Origin: an uncultured Phocaeicola sp.
Lineage (GTDB): Bacteria > Bacteroidota > Bacteroidia > Bacteroidales > Bacteroidaceae
DNA length: 64,000 nucleotides
Direction: 5' to 3'
Assembly (NCBI GenBank): GCA_944320815.1
Contig: CALUIZ010000008.1
Location: 1-64,000, forward strand
Every line of letters starts with the position of its first letter. Position 1 is the first letter of the stretch. A model generated the notes under the pieces. The model saw only the letters and a program-made list of their open reading frames with translations. It was not told where the DNA came from and did not search any database. Shown in pieces: positions 8,371 to 18,607 of this stretch. The translations under genes were made by a program, and so were the position numbers.

Positions 8371-9267
8371 TTATTTTACTTTCAGTTTGTCGAATCCCTC
8401 GCCATATACACCCACCACATTGCTTTGGGAGACGAAGGCATTCGGGTCAATGTCTTTCACCAGGCGGAATATGTCGAGCGACTCGCTCTTCTTGGCAAGC
8501 ACCACCACGACCTTGATGTTCTGTTTGCTATACCATCCCGTACCGTCAAGCAGGGTCACTCCGCGGTTGATTCGTGTGGAGATTCCTTCGGCTATCTCAT
8601 CATATTTGCGTGAGAATATCAGGAACTGTACCGACTGACGGGCACTGTTGATTACGTAGTCTATCACAATGCTCATGATGAACAGCACACAGAAGCCGAA
8701 CAATACCCTGCGCCAGTCGTGGAAGATGAAGTAGCATGATGAGATGATGACAATGTCGCAATACATCATCATCCGTCCCAGCGTCACGTCCTTGTATTTG
8801 TTGATAATCCATGCGATGATGTCGGTTCCTCCCGTGCTTCCGTTGTTGCAGAACACGATGCCGATGCCGAATCCCAGCATTCCCGCACCGATTACACAGG
8901 CCATGAAGTCCTGGTTCGGACCGAGCAGTTGGGGAAGATTCCCGTTCTCGTCTTTCAGCACCGTCTGGAAGAGCCACAGAAGGAACGTCAGCATGAATAT
9001 GGCATAGATGGTCTTTACGCTGAATTTCGGCCCGAGAATCTTCAGGGCGAATCCCATGAACACGGCGTTGATGATGAAGTAGGACACCTGAATCTCCACT
9101 CCCGTCGCATAATAGATGATGGCCGCAATACCTGTCACCCCGCCTGTCGTTATCTGATAGGGAAGCAGGAACATTGCCCAGCCCAGCGAATAAAGTATCA
9201 GACCGAAAGTGATGGCAAGATAGTCTTTCGATTCACGACCTATTTTCTTGATTAATGATAATTCCAT
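8371..9267 (-). CDS. YitT-family membrane protein (DUF161 and DUF2179)
   Basis: A 298-residue protein with five or six membrane helices (residues 15-190) that carry the family pattern LLPYQITTGGVTGIA and FCNNGSTGGTDIIAWI, the two glycine-rich repeats of the YitT domain. A soluble C-terminal DUF2179 domain follows (residues 215-298, GVTLLDGTGWYSKQN). The biochemical function of the family is not established. It is the last gene before a convergent hairpin. leuS lies upstream on the same strand, separated by a long inverted repeat. Confidence 0.88.
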   Translation of the reverse strand: MELSLIKKIGRESKDYLAITFGLILYSLGWAMFLLPYQITTGGVTGIAAIIYYATGVEIQVSYFIINAVFMGFALKILGPKFSVKTIYAIFMLTFLLWLFQTVLKDENGNLPQLLGPNQDFMACVIGAGMLGFGIGIVFCNNGSTGGTDIIAWIINKYKDVTLGRMMMYCDIVIISSCYFIFHDWRRVLFGFCVLFIMSIVIDYVINSARQSVQFLIFSRKYDEIAEGISTRINRGVTLLDGTGWYSKQNIKVVVVLAKKSESLDIFRLVKDIDPNAFVSQSNVVGVYGEGFDKLKVK

Positions 9268-9281
9268 GATTTATAATTAAT

Positions 9282-9353
9282 AGTTGACAATGAATGGTTA
9301 ACAATGAATATGGAGTTTGTCACCTACTCATTGCTAACCATTCATTGTCAACT
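9282..9353. repeat. Long inverted repeat between leuS and the yitT-family gene
   Basis: Two 26-bp arms (9282-9307 and 9328-9353) pair with one mismatch around a 20-base loop. The left arm begins AGTTGACAATGAATGG. No T run follows, so it is not a classical terminator. It may be a mobile palindromic unit or an mRNA-processing hairpin. Confidence 0.6.
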
Positions 9354-9361
9354 GTTTATTG

Positions 9362-12196
9362 TTACAATACAACGTTCACAATCTTCTTCGGCACGATAAT
9401 CACCTTCTTCGGTGTTTTGCCGTCAATCCATTTTTGCGACTGTTCTTCTGCCATTACTGCCGCCTGGATGGTGTCGTTGTCGGCATCCACGGGGAATTCC
9501 ATCGTGAAGCGTGCCTTGCCGTTGAATGAAATGGTGTACTTCACAGTATCTTCTTTCAGATATTCTTCGTTGCACAGCGGCCATTTTGCGTCACATACCG
9601 TCGTGCCGTAACCGAGAGCTTCCCACAGTTCCTCCGACAGATGCGGGGCGAACGGAGCCAGCAATACAATCAGGTCGCTCAATACGGACTTGTTGCGGCA
9701 CTTCAGTGCGGTCAGTTCATTCACGCAAATCATGAACGCGCTGACAGAAGTATTGTATGAGAACACTTCAATATCTGCCGTCACTTTTTTGATCAGCTTG
9801 TGGATGGATTTCAGTTCTTCTCTGGTCGCTTCTCCTTCTGTCGGGAGGAAGTTGCCCTGACGGTCGTAGAACAGATTCCAGAGTTTCTTCAGGAAGCGGT
9901 GAACTCCGTCGATGCCGTTCGTGTCCCAAGGCTTCGACTGCTCTACCGGGCCGAGGAACATTTCATACATGCGCAATGTGTCGGCACCGTATTTCTCGAC
10001 AATCATGTCGGGATTCACTACATTGTACATTGATTTGCTCATCTTTTCCACTGCCCATCCGCAGATGTATTTGCCGTCTTCCAGGATGAACTCCGCTGTG
10101 CTGTACTCCGGACGCCAGCTCTTGAAGGCTTCGATGTCGAGCACGTCATTCGACACGATATTCACATCCACATGAAGCGGTGTCACATCGTACTGGTCTT
10201 TCAAGCCCAGCGACACGAAAGTGTTTGTGTCTTTGATGCGGTACACGAAATTGCTTCGTCCCTGAATCATTCCCTGGTTCACTAGTTTCTGGAAAGGTTC
10301 TTCCTTTATGCTGACACCCAAATCATGCAGGAACTTGTTCCAGAAACGGGAATAGATGAGGTGGCCTGTGGCATGTTCCGTACCGCCCACATACAGGTCT
10401 ACGTTCTGCCAGTAGCGGTCGGCCTTCTCAGAAACCAGTTCATTGTCATTGTGCGGATCCATGTAGCGCAAGTAATAGGCACTTGAGCCTGCAAAGCCCG
10501 GCATGGTATTCAGTTCCAGAGGGAACACATTCACATTGTCTATCTTTGAGTTTTCTACCACTTCACCTTTCGTCACATCCCATGCCCACTTGGCAGCATG
10601 TCCCAAAGGCGGTTCACCAGTTTCAGTCGGCAGGAACTTGTCCACATCCGGCAGTTCCAGCGGAAGTTTGCTCTCATCAATCATATAAGGCATTCCGTCC
10701 TTGTAATAAACAGGGAACGGTTCTCCCCAGTAACGCTGGCGCGAGAAGATGGCATCGCGCAGACGGTAGTTCACCTTTACACGTCCCAGATTATGTTCCT
10801 TCACATATTTCTTTGTAGCCGCAATCGCTTCCTTGATAGTCAGTCCGTTCAGATTCAGGTCGCAATATGGAGTGGTGCCGGCTTTCGGAGAGTTGCATAC
10901 GATACCTTCCTTTGCGTCGAAGCTTTCCTCGCTCACGTCACATCCTTCCACCAGCGGAACAATCGGCAGGTTGAAATGTTTTGCGAAAGCGTAGTCACGG
11001 CTGTCGTGAGCAGGTACGGCCATAATGGCACCCGTACCATAGCCGGCCAGCACATAGTCGCTGATCCAGATGGGTACAGCTTCACCCGTAAACGGATTGA
11101 CCGCATACGAGCCGCTGAACACACCCGTCACACGGCGGTCGGAGATACGTTCACGCTCCGTACGTTTCTTCGTGCGGTCCAGATAAGTCTCCACTTCGGC
11201 GCGCTGGGCATCCGTAGTCAGCAGAGGAACCAGTTCACTTTCCGGAGCCAGTACCATGAAGGTCACGCCGAACATCGTATCGGCACGGGTGGTAAAGATA
11301 GTGAATTCCATATCGCTGTCCTTCACCTTGAAGCGTACCTCCGCGCCTTCCGAACGACCGATCCAGTTGCGTTGCGTCTCTTTCAGCGATTCGGTCCAGT
11401 CTATCGTGTCCAGTCCGTCGAGCAGACGCTGTGCATAAGCAGAAACACGCAGACACCACTGGCGCATCTTCTTCTGCACCACCGGATAGCCGCCGCGTTC
11501 CGACACACCGTCCACCACCTCATCGTTGGCCAGCACCGTACCCAGTTGTGGGCACCAGTTCACCATAGTCTCGCCCAGATAAGCGATACGGTAGTTCATC
11601 AGTGTCTCCTGCTTCTCCTTTTCCGTCTTCGCGTTCCATTCGTCCGCCGTAAAGCTCAGTTCCTCCGTGCAGGCCACATCCAGTCCTTCAGTTCCCTGCT
11701 TTTCAAACAAAGCCACCAGTTCAGTGACAGGGCGCGCCTTCTGCGCGGCATTGTCATAATAACTGTTGAACATTTTCTGGAAAGCCCATTGTGTCCAGTG
11801 GTAATATTTCGGGTCACAGGTACGCACCTCACGGTCCCAGTCGAATGAAAAGCCGATTTTGTCGAGCTGTTCACGGTAGCGGTTGATGTTGTTGACGGTA
11901 GTGATGGCCGGATGCTGTCCGGTCTGGATGGCATACTGTTCGGCAGGGAGTCCGTATGCATCATACCCCATCGGGTTCAGCACGTTGAATCCCTGCAGAC
12001 GTTTGTAGCGCGCATAAATGTCGCTGGCGATATATCCCAGCGGATGTCCCACATGAAGTCCCGCTCCCGACGGATAAGGGAACATGTTCAGCACATAATA
12101 TTTTTTCTTCGATTCATCCTCGGTAACTTTGTAGGTCTTGTTCTCCACCCACTTCCGTTGCCATTTCTTCTCAATCTCTCTGAAATTATATTCCAT
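9362..12196 (-). CDS. leuS: Leucyl-tRNA synthetase
   Basis: It charges tRNA-Leu. A class I synthetase of 944 residues, slightly longer than the E. coli enzyme (860) but usual for Bacteroidetes. The HIGH motif is HVGHPLGY near residue 47 after the typical [11 protein letters not shown]. The CP1 editing domain lies roughly in residues 250-450, with the threonine-rich [11 protein letters not shown]. The KMSKS loop is KMSKSMYN near residue 710, followed by the anticodon-binding helices. A -7 box matches at 12242-12249, back to back with the promoter of the divergent sensor gene. Confidence 0.98.
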   Translation of the reverse strand: MEYNFREIEKKWQRKWVENKTYKVTEDESKKKYYVLNMFPYPSGAGLHVGHPLGYIASDIYARYKRLQGFNVLNPMGYDAYGLPAEQYAIQTGQHPAITTVNNINRYREQLDKIGFSFDWDREVRTCDPKYYHWTQWAFQKMFNSYYDNAAQKARPVTELVALFEKQGTEGLDVACTEELSFTADEWNAKTEKEKQETLMNYRIAYLGETMVNWCPQLGTVLANDEVVDGVSERGGYPVVQKKMRQWCLRVSAYAQRLLDGLDTIDWTESLKETQRNWIGRSEGAEVRFKVKDSDMEFTIFTTRADTMFGVTFMVLAPESELVPLLTTDAQRAEVETYLDRTKKRTERERISDRRVTGVFSGSYAVNPFTGEAVPIWISDYVLAGYGTGAIMAVPAHDSRDYAFAKHFNLPIVPLVEGCDVSEESFDAKEGIVCNSPKAGTTPYCDLNLNGLTIKEAIAATKKYVKEHNLGRVKVNYRLRDAIFSRQRYWGEPFPVYYKDGMPYMIDESKLPLELPDVDKFLPTETGEPPLGHAAKWAWDVTKGEVVENSKIDNVNVFPLELNTMPGFAGSSAYYLRYMDPHNDNELVSEKADRYWQNVDLYVGGTEHATGHLIYSRFWNKFLHDLGVSIKEEPFQKLVNQGMIQGRSNFVYRIKDTNTFVSLGLKDQYDVTPLHVDVNIVSNDVLDIEAFKSWRPEYSTAEFILEDGKYICGWAVEKMSKSMYNVVNPDMIVEKYGADTLRMYEMFLGPVEQSKPWDTNGIDGVHRFLKKLWNLFYDRQGNFLPTEGEATREELKSIHKLIKKVTADIEVFSYNTSVSAFMICVNELTALKCRNKSVLSDLIVLLAPFAPHLSEELWEALGYGTTVCDAKWPLCNEEYLKEDTVKYTISFNGKARFTMEFPVDADNDTIQAAVMAEEQSQKWIDGKTPKKVIIVPKKIVNVVL

Positions 12197-12241
12197 AGCG
12201 AGTAATTATATATTTGATTCTTATTTTCCCAATCAGACGTG

Positions 12242-12249
12242 CAAAGATA
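12242..12249 (-). promoter_or_regulatory. Probable -7 box of leuS
   Basis: TATCTTTG on the minus strand, a full TAnnTTTG match, 46 bases before the leuS start codon. No good -33 box is seen. Confidence 0.5.
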
Positions 12250-12274
12250 ATGAAAGTTAACAGGTTTATAGACA

Positions 12275-12304
12275 TTTGCAAATTAAAAAATCTTGTTACC
12301 TTTG
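12275..12304 (+). promoter_or_regulatory. Probable promoter of the hybrid two-component regulator
   Basis: TTTG at 12275-12278 and TACCTTTG at 12297-12304 are 18 bases apart, close to the Bacteroidetes consensus. The position supports the start codon at 12337 rather than one further upstream. Confidence 0.6.
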
Positions 12305-12336
12305 CTGATGCATCATTTACCAACAAATCATTCCAT

Positions 12337-15300
12337 ATGAAAAAACATGTTCTGCTGACCCTGCTGGCGGTTCTGACCATCCTTCTCCCGGGCTTCGGAC
12401 AGCAGGTTTCCTACCTTCAGCTTGAAAGAATCCATCACAATACCGAATCGTCCATTGTCAGTTGTTTCCTGCAGGACCCAAGCGGACTTATCTGGTTCGG
12501 CTCGAATGCAGGACTGCTCAGTTACGACGGATACAATACCCATGCGCATTTCGAATATGGCACCGGAAACAATGTCCGTATCTACTGCGGCCTGTGTGTG
12601 GACGACCGTTTCTATCTGGGAACGGACAACGGCATATTGATTTACGACTACAAGACCGACCGCTATCTGGACACTCCCGTCCGTTTCCCTTCTGATGTGC
12701 GGTGCATCATCCGTCAGGACAGTCTGCTCTGGATCGGCACATTCAGCGGGCTTTACCGCTACAGTCTGGAGACGGACCATATCTCCCGCTTTGACACCCG
12801 GAACAGCGGACTCCCCCATCCGGCCATCTATTCTCTGTCGCTTCTGTCCGACGGCACGCTTTATGTGGGGACATACAACGGGCTGTGCCGGTTCGATGCG
12901 GAGACACAGGACCTTGAACGGGTGGAGATACAGAATCCGAATACCCGCAAGAATCTGTTCGTCAACGCGTTGCTGGAGGACAAGGAAAGCGGGAGTCTCT
13001 GGATAGGCACCGAAGGAGAGCTGATGAGGTATGACCTCCGCGACGGGCATACGGAGAAGTTTGAATCTTTCCGCCACAACTCCATCAAGTCGCTGGCATT
13101 CGATTCTGAAAAGAATCTTCTGCTCGGCACCGACAACGGACTTTATATATTCAATGTGGAGAAACGCCAGACAATCCATCTGAGGCATGATTCCAGAAAT
13201 GTGGCCTCATTGCCGAACAACATCGTATGGAGCCTGTTTGCCGACGCGAACGCAAATGTGTGGATCGGGACGGACAACGGGGTTTCGCTGGCCAAGAACA
13301 CCCGACACTACCGTTTCATCCCTATCTGGCAGCTCACGGACAGCGGAGAGGGCAACCGCTTCTATTCCATTCTCTGTGATTCGAAGGGCGGATACTGGCT
13401 GGGAGGGACGGACGGGCTTCTGCAGCTTGCCCGCCTGGACACGGAGAAACCGGAAGGAAAGTGGTTCAAGGTGAACACGGAACATCCTTTGTCGCATAAC
13501 CGTATCCGCCATATTTATGAGGACAATGAAGGAGACTTGTGGATTGCCACTGACGGAAGCATTGAGCGGTTTGACAGACAGACGGGGCAGTTCGTCCATT
13601 ATTTTATCACCGACAGCACTCACACGTATAATGCCAACTGGGCTTACTATCTGTTTGAAGACAAGCACCGGGATTTGTGGGTCTGCACTTGTTTGGGAGG
13701 ACTGTTCCGCATCAGCAAGCAGAATCTGAAGAACGCTCCTTCCGGCTACTGTATCGCCGACAAGACCTACACCACGGAAGACGGGCTGAAGAACATGTTC
13801 ATCAACCAGATTGTTCAGGACAAGACCGGCCATATCTGGATGTTGCTGTACAACAACGGTATCCAGAAACTGAATCCGGTTACCGGGGAGATTTCCACAT
13901 TCGCGTTGCCCGGACCGCTTGCCGGAATCCAGCCTGATTTCCTTATGTGCGACAGGGAAGGCAATGTCTGGATAGGATGTCACAACCGGATATTGAGCGT
14001 CAGTCCGGAAACGGGGGATACAGACATCATCACGCTGGAGGAGTCGCCCGATTGCGGAATCACGTCGATGACGGAAGCGGAGAATTCCATTTGGGTCTCC
14101 ACGACCAAGGGACTTTGGACCATCCGCAAGGAGGGGCGCAAGGCTTCGCGTCTGCGCATCGCCGACCGTCTGTTCACCAGCCTTTACTACGACTCCCGGA
14201 ACAGACAGGTGATTCTGGGAGGAAATGACGGAGTGGGAATATGCAGCTCTTCCATTATCGATGAGCCGGAACAGGCTGCCATCCCCGTCAGACTGACGGC
14301 CATTCACGTGAACAGCCGTCCTTTCAGGACTGAAGAGAGTATCCGCTACTGCCGGAGCATAGAACTGGAGCATACGGAGAACAATCTGCTTCTGGAGTTC
14401 TCCGATCTGCCCTACTCGCAGGTGGAAAGAAAATCGTTCGCCTACCGGCTGGAGGGACTTGACGACAAATGGCATCTGGAAAGCGAACACTCCAACAGAA
14501 TTGTGTACAACAATCTTCCGTATGGGAACTACCGTCTTTCCATAAAGGATATGGAGAGTGGGAAGGAGACGGAGAATCTGATGTCCATACATATACTTCC
14601 GCCCTGGTATCATACCGTCTGGGCCAGACTTGTCTGGCTGCTTCTGGGAGGGGCGTTCGTGGCTTGGATTGTCAATTTCTTTATCGTGAGGAACCGCCTC
14701 CGGCTTGAGCGTGTCGAGAAGGAACGGATTCTGGAACAGTCGCGGCGGAAAATCAACTTCCTTTCCAACATCTCGCACGACCTGAAGAATCCGGTCAGCA
14801 TGATTGTGGCTCCTGTCAGCAAACTGATTCTTGACGTAAAGGACACAAGGCAGAAGGAGATGTTGGAAAGCGTGTACCGGAACGCGATGTCGCTCAGTTC
14901 GATGATTCACAAGCTGCTCGACTTCAACCGTATCGACAGCAGGGAGGACTCGTTCCTGATCACTTCGCGCATCGAGCTGGTGTCGAGGGTCAGGAACATT
15001 TACATGGCTTTCTCCGAAGCGGACGTGGAGCACAGGCACTGCTGGAGCTTCACCAGCGACACGGACAGGCTCTACATGAACATGGATGCGGTGAAGGTAG
15101 ATTCCATTGTCAGCAACCTGTTGTCGAACGCGCAGAAATACACGCCGGAGAAAGGACGGATTTCGGTTGCCGTCCGTTGCGACGGAGAAAAGGATTCGGT
15201 GTCCGTCAGCATATCAGATACGGGGGTCGGGATTCCGCAGGAAGAGCTTCCTTACATTTTCCAGCGTTTCTTCCAGTCGTCGCGCACCAAACGCACGCAG

Positions 15301-16233
15301 GAAGGGACGGGTATCGGGCTGTATCTTGTCAAGACTTATACGGAGATGCACCACGGAACGGTTTCGGTTCTGTCGGAAGACGGGAAAGGGACATCGTTCT
15401 GCCTGTCGTTTCCTGTAGACCGGACTCTCAATCTGCCTCATGCCGAATCAGTGCACGGCGGAGACACGGACAAGCCTGTCCTGCTGGTGGTGGACGACAA
15501 TGCCGAGATGCGCGACATGATAGGCAACATCCTTTCGGGGCAATACCGATGCCTGTTTGCGGCCAACGGGAAAGAAGCACTTTCGGTGGTGGAGGCAGAC
15601 AGGCCGGACCTGATCATCTCCGATTTCATGATGCCCGTGATGGACGGCATCGAAATGAGTGACATGCTGAAGAAGAATCTTTCCACAGCCACCATTCCCA
15701 TTATCCTGCTGACGGCAAAGGACGACAGGGAAACGATGCGCGAAAGTCTGCAGTCAAGGATTGACGCTTTCGTCGCCAAGCCTTTCGACGCGGAACTGCT
15801 TCTGTACAAGGTGGTGCAGCTTCTGGAAAGCAAGGCCGCATACGAGGCGAAGGCGAGAGTGGAGCAGCTTTCCACCCCGAAGGAACCGGAAGATGTCGTT
15901 TCGCAGGACGAGAAGTTTCTGGCGGGCATCACCCAGCTCATTGAGGACCATATATCGGATTCCGACCTGAACGTGAACTCGCTCAGTGAGCTTTCGGGCA
16001 TCGGCGGAAAGCAGATTTACCGGAAACTGAAACTGCTTACGGGGATGAGTGCGGTGGAATATATCAAGTCGGTCCGTATGAAGAAAGCTGCCATGCTGCT
16101 CAGGCAGAAGAAGTTCACTGTGGCGGAGGTGATGTATATGGTGGGGTATTCCAATCCTTCCTATTTCTCGAAATGTTTCCAGGCGACTTTCGGGAAGACT
16201 CCCAAGCAGTATGCGGCGGAAGAGGCGGGATAA
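12337..16233 (+). CDS. Hybrid two-component system regulator (HTCS)
   Basis: A 1298-residue single-protein signalling system. A signal peptide (MKKHVLLTLLAVLTILLPGFG) is followed by periplasmic beta-propeller repeats (residues 30-670, repeated IWFGSNAGLLSYD-like motifs), a Y_Y_Y domain (about 680-735) and a membrane helix (about 763-785). The cytoplasmic part has a histidine kinase with phospho-acceptor His in NISHDLKNP (about 813), the ATP-binding domain, a receiver domain with Asp in ISDFMMP (about 1096), and an AraC-type DNA-binding domain at the C-terminus. HTCS proteins usually sense a glycan breakdown product and switch on a nearby polysaccharide-use operon. No such operon is adjacent here. 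The start was chosen by the signal peptide and promoter. Confidence 0.96.
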   Translation: MKKHVLLTLLAVLTILLPGFGQQVSYLQLERIHHNTESSIVSCFLQDPSGLIWFGSNAGLLSYDGYNTHAHFEYGTGNNVRIYCGLCVDDRFYLGTDNGILIYDYKTDRYLDTPVRFPSDVRCIIRQDSLLWIGTFSGLYRYSLETDHISRFDTRNSGLPHPAIYSLSLLSDGTLYVGTYNGLCRFDAETQDLERVEIQNPNTRKNLFVNALLEDKESGSLWIGTEGELMRYDLRDGHTEKFESFRHNSIKSLAFDSEKNLLLGTDNGLYIFNVEKRQTIHLRHDSRNVASLPNNIVWSLFADANANVWIGTDNGVSLAKNTRHYRFIPIWQLTDSGEGNRFYSILCDSKGGYWLGGTDGLLQLARLDTEKPEGKWFKVNTEHPLSHNRIRHIYEDNEGDLWIATDGSIERFDRQTGQFVHYFITDSTHTYNANWAYYLFEDKHRDLWVCTCLGGLFRISKQNLKNAPSGYCIADKTYTTEDGLKNMFINQIVQDKTGHIWMLLYNNGIQKLNPVTGEISTFALPGPLAGIQPDFLMCDREGNVWIGCHNRILSVSPETGDTDIITLEESPDCGITSMTEAENSIWVSTTKGLWTIRKEGRKASRLRIADRLFTSLYYDSRNRQVILGGNDGVGICSSSIIDEPEQAAIPVRLTAIHVNSRPFRTEESIRYCRSIELEHTENNLLLEFSDLPYSQVERKSFAYRLEGLDDKWHLESEHSNRIVYNNLPYGNYRLSIKDMESGKETENLMSIHILPPWYHTVWARLVWLLLGGAFVAWIVNFFIVRNRLRLERVEKERILEQSRRKINFLSNISHDLKNPVSMIVAPVSKLILDVKDTRQKEMLESVYRNAMSLSSMIHKLLDFNRIDSREDSFLITSRIELVSRVRNIYMAFSEADVEHRHCWSFTSDTDRLYMNMDAVKVDSIVSNLLSNAQKYTPEKGRISVAVRCDGEKDSVSVSISDTGVGIPQEELPYIFQRFFQSSRTKRTQEGTGIGLYLVKTYTEMHHGTVSVLSEDGKGTSFCLSFPVDRTLNLPHAESVHGGDTDKPVLLVVDDNAEMRDMIGNILSGQYRCLFAANGKEALSVVEADRPDLIISDFMMPVMDGIEMSDMLKKNLSTATIPIILLTAKDDRETMRESLQSRIDAFVAKPFDAELLLYKVVQLLESKAAYEAKARVEQLSTPKEPEDVVSQDEKFLAGITQLIEDHISDSDLNVNSLSELSGIGGKQIYRKLKLLTGMSAVEYIKSVRMKKAAMLLRQKKFTVAEVMYMVGYSNPSYFSKCFQATFGKTPKQYAAEEAG

Positions 16234-16272
16234 GAAGGGGAGTCCTTAACCGAGGATCTCCCTCCAGAAAAA

Positions 16273-16503
16273 TCAGTCCGTTTTTCCGGTCACTTGCCAA
16301 TGCCCACCTTTATCCGGTCCCACACGTTTAAGTATTCCTTCAGCCTTCATTTTGGCGATATGTTTTTCCACAGTTTTGGGAGTTATGCCTATCCGTTCGG
16401 CAAGGGCGGCTGCACTGAGTGTATTGTCTTGAGACAGCAGGGAGATGATTTTCTCCCTACTTTTTGCTGTTTTCTCCCTACTTTTTGCTGTTTTTCTCCC
16501 TAC
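16273..16503 (-). pseudogene. C-terminal winged-helix remnant of an AlbA_2-type ATP-binding protein
   Basis: A frame without a usable start codon runs from just after the LysM gene stop down to a TGA at 16273. It reads (TAKSREK)x2, then IISLLSQDNTLSAAALAERI, a winged helix, and ends KRVGPDKGGHWQV. That ending, and a preceding run of short Lys/Glu-rich repeats, is what I know from the tail of AlbA_2/Schlafen-type ATP-binding regulators. The N-terminal several hundred residues are absent. The DNA encoding the repeat is 2.5 copies of a 21-bp unit at 16451-16503. I take it as a gene fragment left by a deletion. Confidence 0.55.
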
Positions 16504-16532
16504 CTTATGGCATAAAAAGTGGGCCCCGTCTG

Positions 16533-17705
16533 TTATCTGAATACTTCTATCGTACCCTTTCCTTTACATTTGGGACAAGTTTTATGGATATGTGGTCGTG
16601 TGCTACTACATATATTACAATGATAAATAATGTTATTTTCAGGAACCGCGGTTTCACTTGACTGAGGGTTCTTTCCCAGTCCGTTGCAATGGTCACAAGT
16701 GATGGTCACCAGACGTCCGCCGCCTTTTGAAGAAGAAGATGATGACGAATGATCTGTTTCTATTCCTTGCAAGGCGTTTATTTGTTGGATCAGACTTCTC
16801 TTTTCGGCTACCAACCGGGATCGTTCCTGTTTCAGTTGGTCACGTCTGCTGTTATTGGCCTGATTTTGCTGTACATAAGGCTGTTGTGCCTGTACGCCGG
16901 CCTTTACCCACCGTTTCCTTTGAGAGACGGAATTGTTGTGCACATTCTGATACTTTCTTTGGTTTGCAGCCGCCTTGCTTGCGGCTCCCAATTGTTTGTA
17001 TTTGGTCTGTGTCTTTTTTTCAGACAAGTTGGCCAGTTCCTGACTGATTTCATTGAGTCGGCTGTTTACATAGGCCAATCTGTTCTGGAGTCCGGTGAGG
17101 TCACCGTTCGGAGAGGATGATGAAGTGCGGGACACGGCCGTTGCGGAACCTGCGTTGTCTGCCACATATCCGTACTCGTCTTCTCCCATTGCGCTGGCCA
17201 GATAGTTGCTTTCCTTTCCGCGAATCATATTCACCATATCGGCGGTTCCTCCTATGGCTTCCCCCGTTTTGCCTGTCTTGTCGAGCAGACCCATTTCGTC
17301 CATACCGGAAGCGACAGAAACAGCCACATCGCCTACATTCGAAGCTATATCTCCCAATTTCTTCCAGAAATTTCCTCTTTTTTTCTTTCGTTCTGCAGTG
17401 GAGGGCTTTGCTTCGGCAACGTCTTCCCGGTCGGATACGACAGACTGTCCGGGGGTGGATTCAGTGACGGCAGCGGACTGGATTCTCTTTGCATATTTTT
17501 CGGGAATGGTGAGCTTCAGTCCCATGTAACAGACAGGATAATTCGGATTTGCGGCTTTCAGTTCTTCTTCCGTCATCCCATAACGCTTGGCAATCAGAGC
17601 GAATGATTCCCCTCTCCTCACAAGATGCTGCGTTTCAGACTGGGCAGATACGTTCATGTTCATGCCCAGCGACAACAAGGCGATGAGTATCATATGTGGT
17701 TTCAT
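16533..17705 (-). CDS. LysM-domain protein with C-terminal DnaJ-like zinc knuckles
   Basis: A 390-residue secreted or periplasmic protein. A signal peptide ends at VSAQ (residue 22). A LysM peptidoglycan-binding domain follows (VRRGESFALIAKRYGMTEEE...NPNYPVCYMGLKLTIP, about 28-70). The middle is low-complexity, with a predicted coiled coil at about 205-330 (LQNRLAYVNSRLNEISQELAN) and a serine run. The last 55 residues hold two CxxCxGxG-type knuckles (CDHCNGLGK, CPKCKGKG) with a CNIC pair between them, as in the cysteine-rich domain of DnaJ. This zinc module at the end of a LysM protein is unusual. The protein probably anchors to peptidoglycan; the role of the zinc module is unknown. The next gene upstream encodes a coiled-coil lipoprotein 38 bases away. 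Confidence 0.75.
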   Translation of the reverse strand: MKPHMILIALLSLGMNMNVSAQSETQHLVRRGESFALIAKRYGMTEEELKAANPNYPVCYMGLKLTIPEKYAKRIQSAAVTESTPGQSVVSDREDVAEAKPSTAERKKKRGNFWKKLGDIASNVGDVAVSVASGMDEMGLLDKTGKTGEAIGGTADMVNMIRGKESNYLASAMGEDEYGYVADNAGSATAVSRTSSSSPNGDLTGLQNRLAYVNSRLNEISQELANLSEKKTQTKYKQLGAASKAAANQRKYQNVHNNSVSQRKRWVKAGVQAQQPYVQQNQANNSRRDQLKQERSRLVAEKRSLIQQINALQGIETDHSSSSSSSKGGGRLVTITCDHCNGLGKNPQSSETAVPENNIIYHCNICSSTRPHIHKTCPKCKGKGTIEVFR

Positions 17706-17743
17706 AGGCTGTAGTTGTTTTAAGTTGGCGTTTTCTTCAATGT

Positions 17744-18607
17744 CTACTTATATTGGATTACCAGATAATTCGACACACTCCAGAATAGGGTCGGGTCGAG
17801 GATGCGTAATGTATATGTGCCGTCTTCATTCTCTTCTATCTGATAAGAAGATGCAGGCATCTGTGTAATCACTTCAGGATTCTTTCCTTCAATCCTTAGT
17901 TCCAGGAATGTCCGTATGTCTATTTTCGTGAAAAGTTCTGCATTGAAATTGGAGACATTCAGCTTTTTCTTGAACAGTCCCGCACGTGATATGATGCCGT
18001 CTTTCTGGAGCTCTTTCCTGGTTCCGATTCTTACGTATCCTTCATTCATCATGTCACTCTGAACTGTCATGATTGTTTCCTGTTCCTGTGTCTTTTCATT
18101 CAGGGCGGAAACCCGTGACTGGAGTTGGGCTATATTCGCATCTTTTTTGCTCAGTTCAGCTCTCAGTTCGCTGATCATTTCGTCTTTCTCCTTTATCTGT
18201 GCCTGAAGTCCCCGCAGGATGTTCAGGAACTTTGCGTTCCGGGCATCAGCCAGATTCGTCAGGGAATCTTCCAGTTGTTCGATGCGTGAACGCTGCCGTT
18301 CCAGCAGTGCGCCGAATGAGTCCAGATTCTTCATAAGACGTTCCTTGTCAGAAACAGGTCTTCCTTCCGCATCCGGCATATTCAGTATATATCCCTCTTG
18401 GAGAAGGATGCTGTCCATGCTTTGTGATACGATGTCGAGGAAAGAGTTCAGCTTTCCATTTGCGGAAAGAATGGAATCGCGTTCCATTTCCAGCGTTGAA
18501 ATCCTTTGGGCCTTTTCTTCTCCGCCTTTGCAGGAACTCAGATGAATTGTCATCAGGAACAGAATGCAGAAGAAGATGAATGTTTGCTTTTCGCCAATCC
18601 GAGGCAT
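17744..18607 (-). CDS. Coiled-coil lipoprotein of unknown function
   Basis: Starting at 18607 gives 287 residues and a lipoprotein signal with hydrophobic FIFFCILFLMTIHLSSC. The frame is open to an ATG at 18706, which would put 33 extra residues before the signal. After the lipid-anchored Cys, residues 30-190 form a long coiled coil (repeated patterns such as IEQLEDSLTNLADARN and IAQLQSRVSALNEKT). A compact C-terminal domain of about 90 residues follows (GYVRIGTRKELQKDGIISRAG). Such rods often bridge the outer membrane and peptidoglycan. Its neighbour to the left is the LysM protein, and OmpA lies upstream, which fits an envelope-spanning role (inference). Confidence 0.7.
   Translation of the reverse strand: MPRIGEKQTFIFFCILFLMTIHLSSCKGGEEKAQRISTLEMERDSILSANGKLNSFLDIVSQSMDSILLQEGYILNMPDAEGRPVSDKERLMKNLDSFGALLERQRSRIEQLEDSLTNLADARNAKFLNILRGLQAQIKEKDEMISELRAELSKKDANIAQLQSRVSALNEKTQEQETIMTVQSDMMNEGYVRIGTRKELQKDGIISRAGLFKKKLNVSNFNAELFTKIDIRTFLELRIEGKNPEVITQMPASSYQIEENEDGTYTLRILDPTLFWSVSNYLVIQYK

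Noticed and set aside
10598-11848. A 416-codon plus-strand frame opposite leuS
   Set aside because: Antisense to the editing domain of leuS, with no domain of its own.
13207-15039. A 610-codon minus-strand frame within the hybrid regulator
   Set aside because: It is antisense to propeller and kinase domains with clear motifs. The reverse frame carries none.
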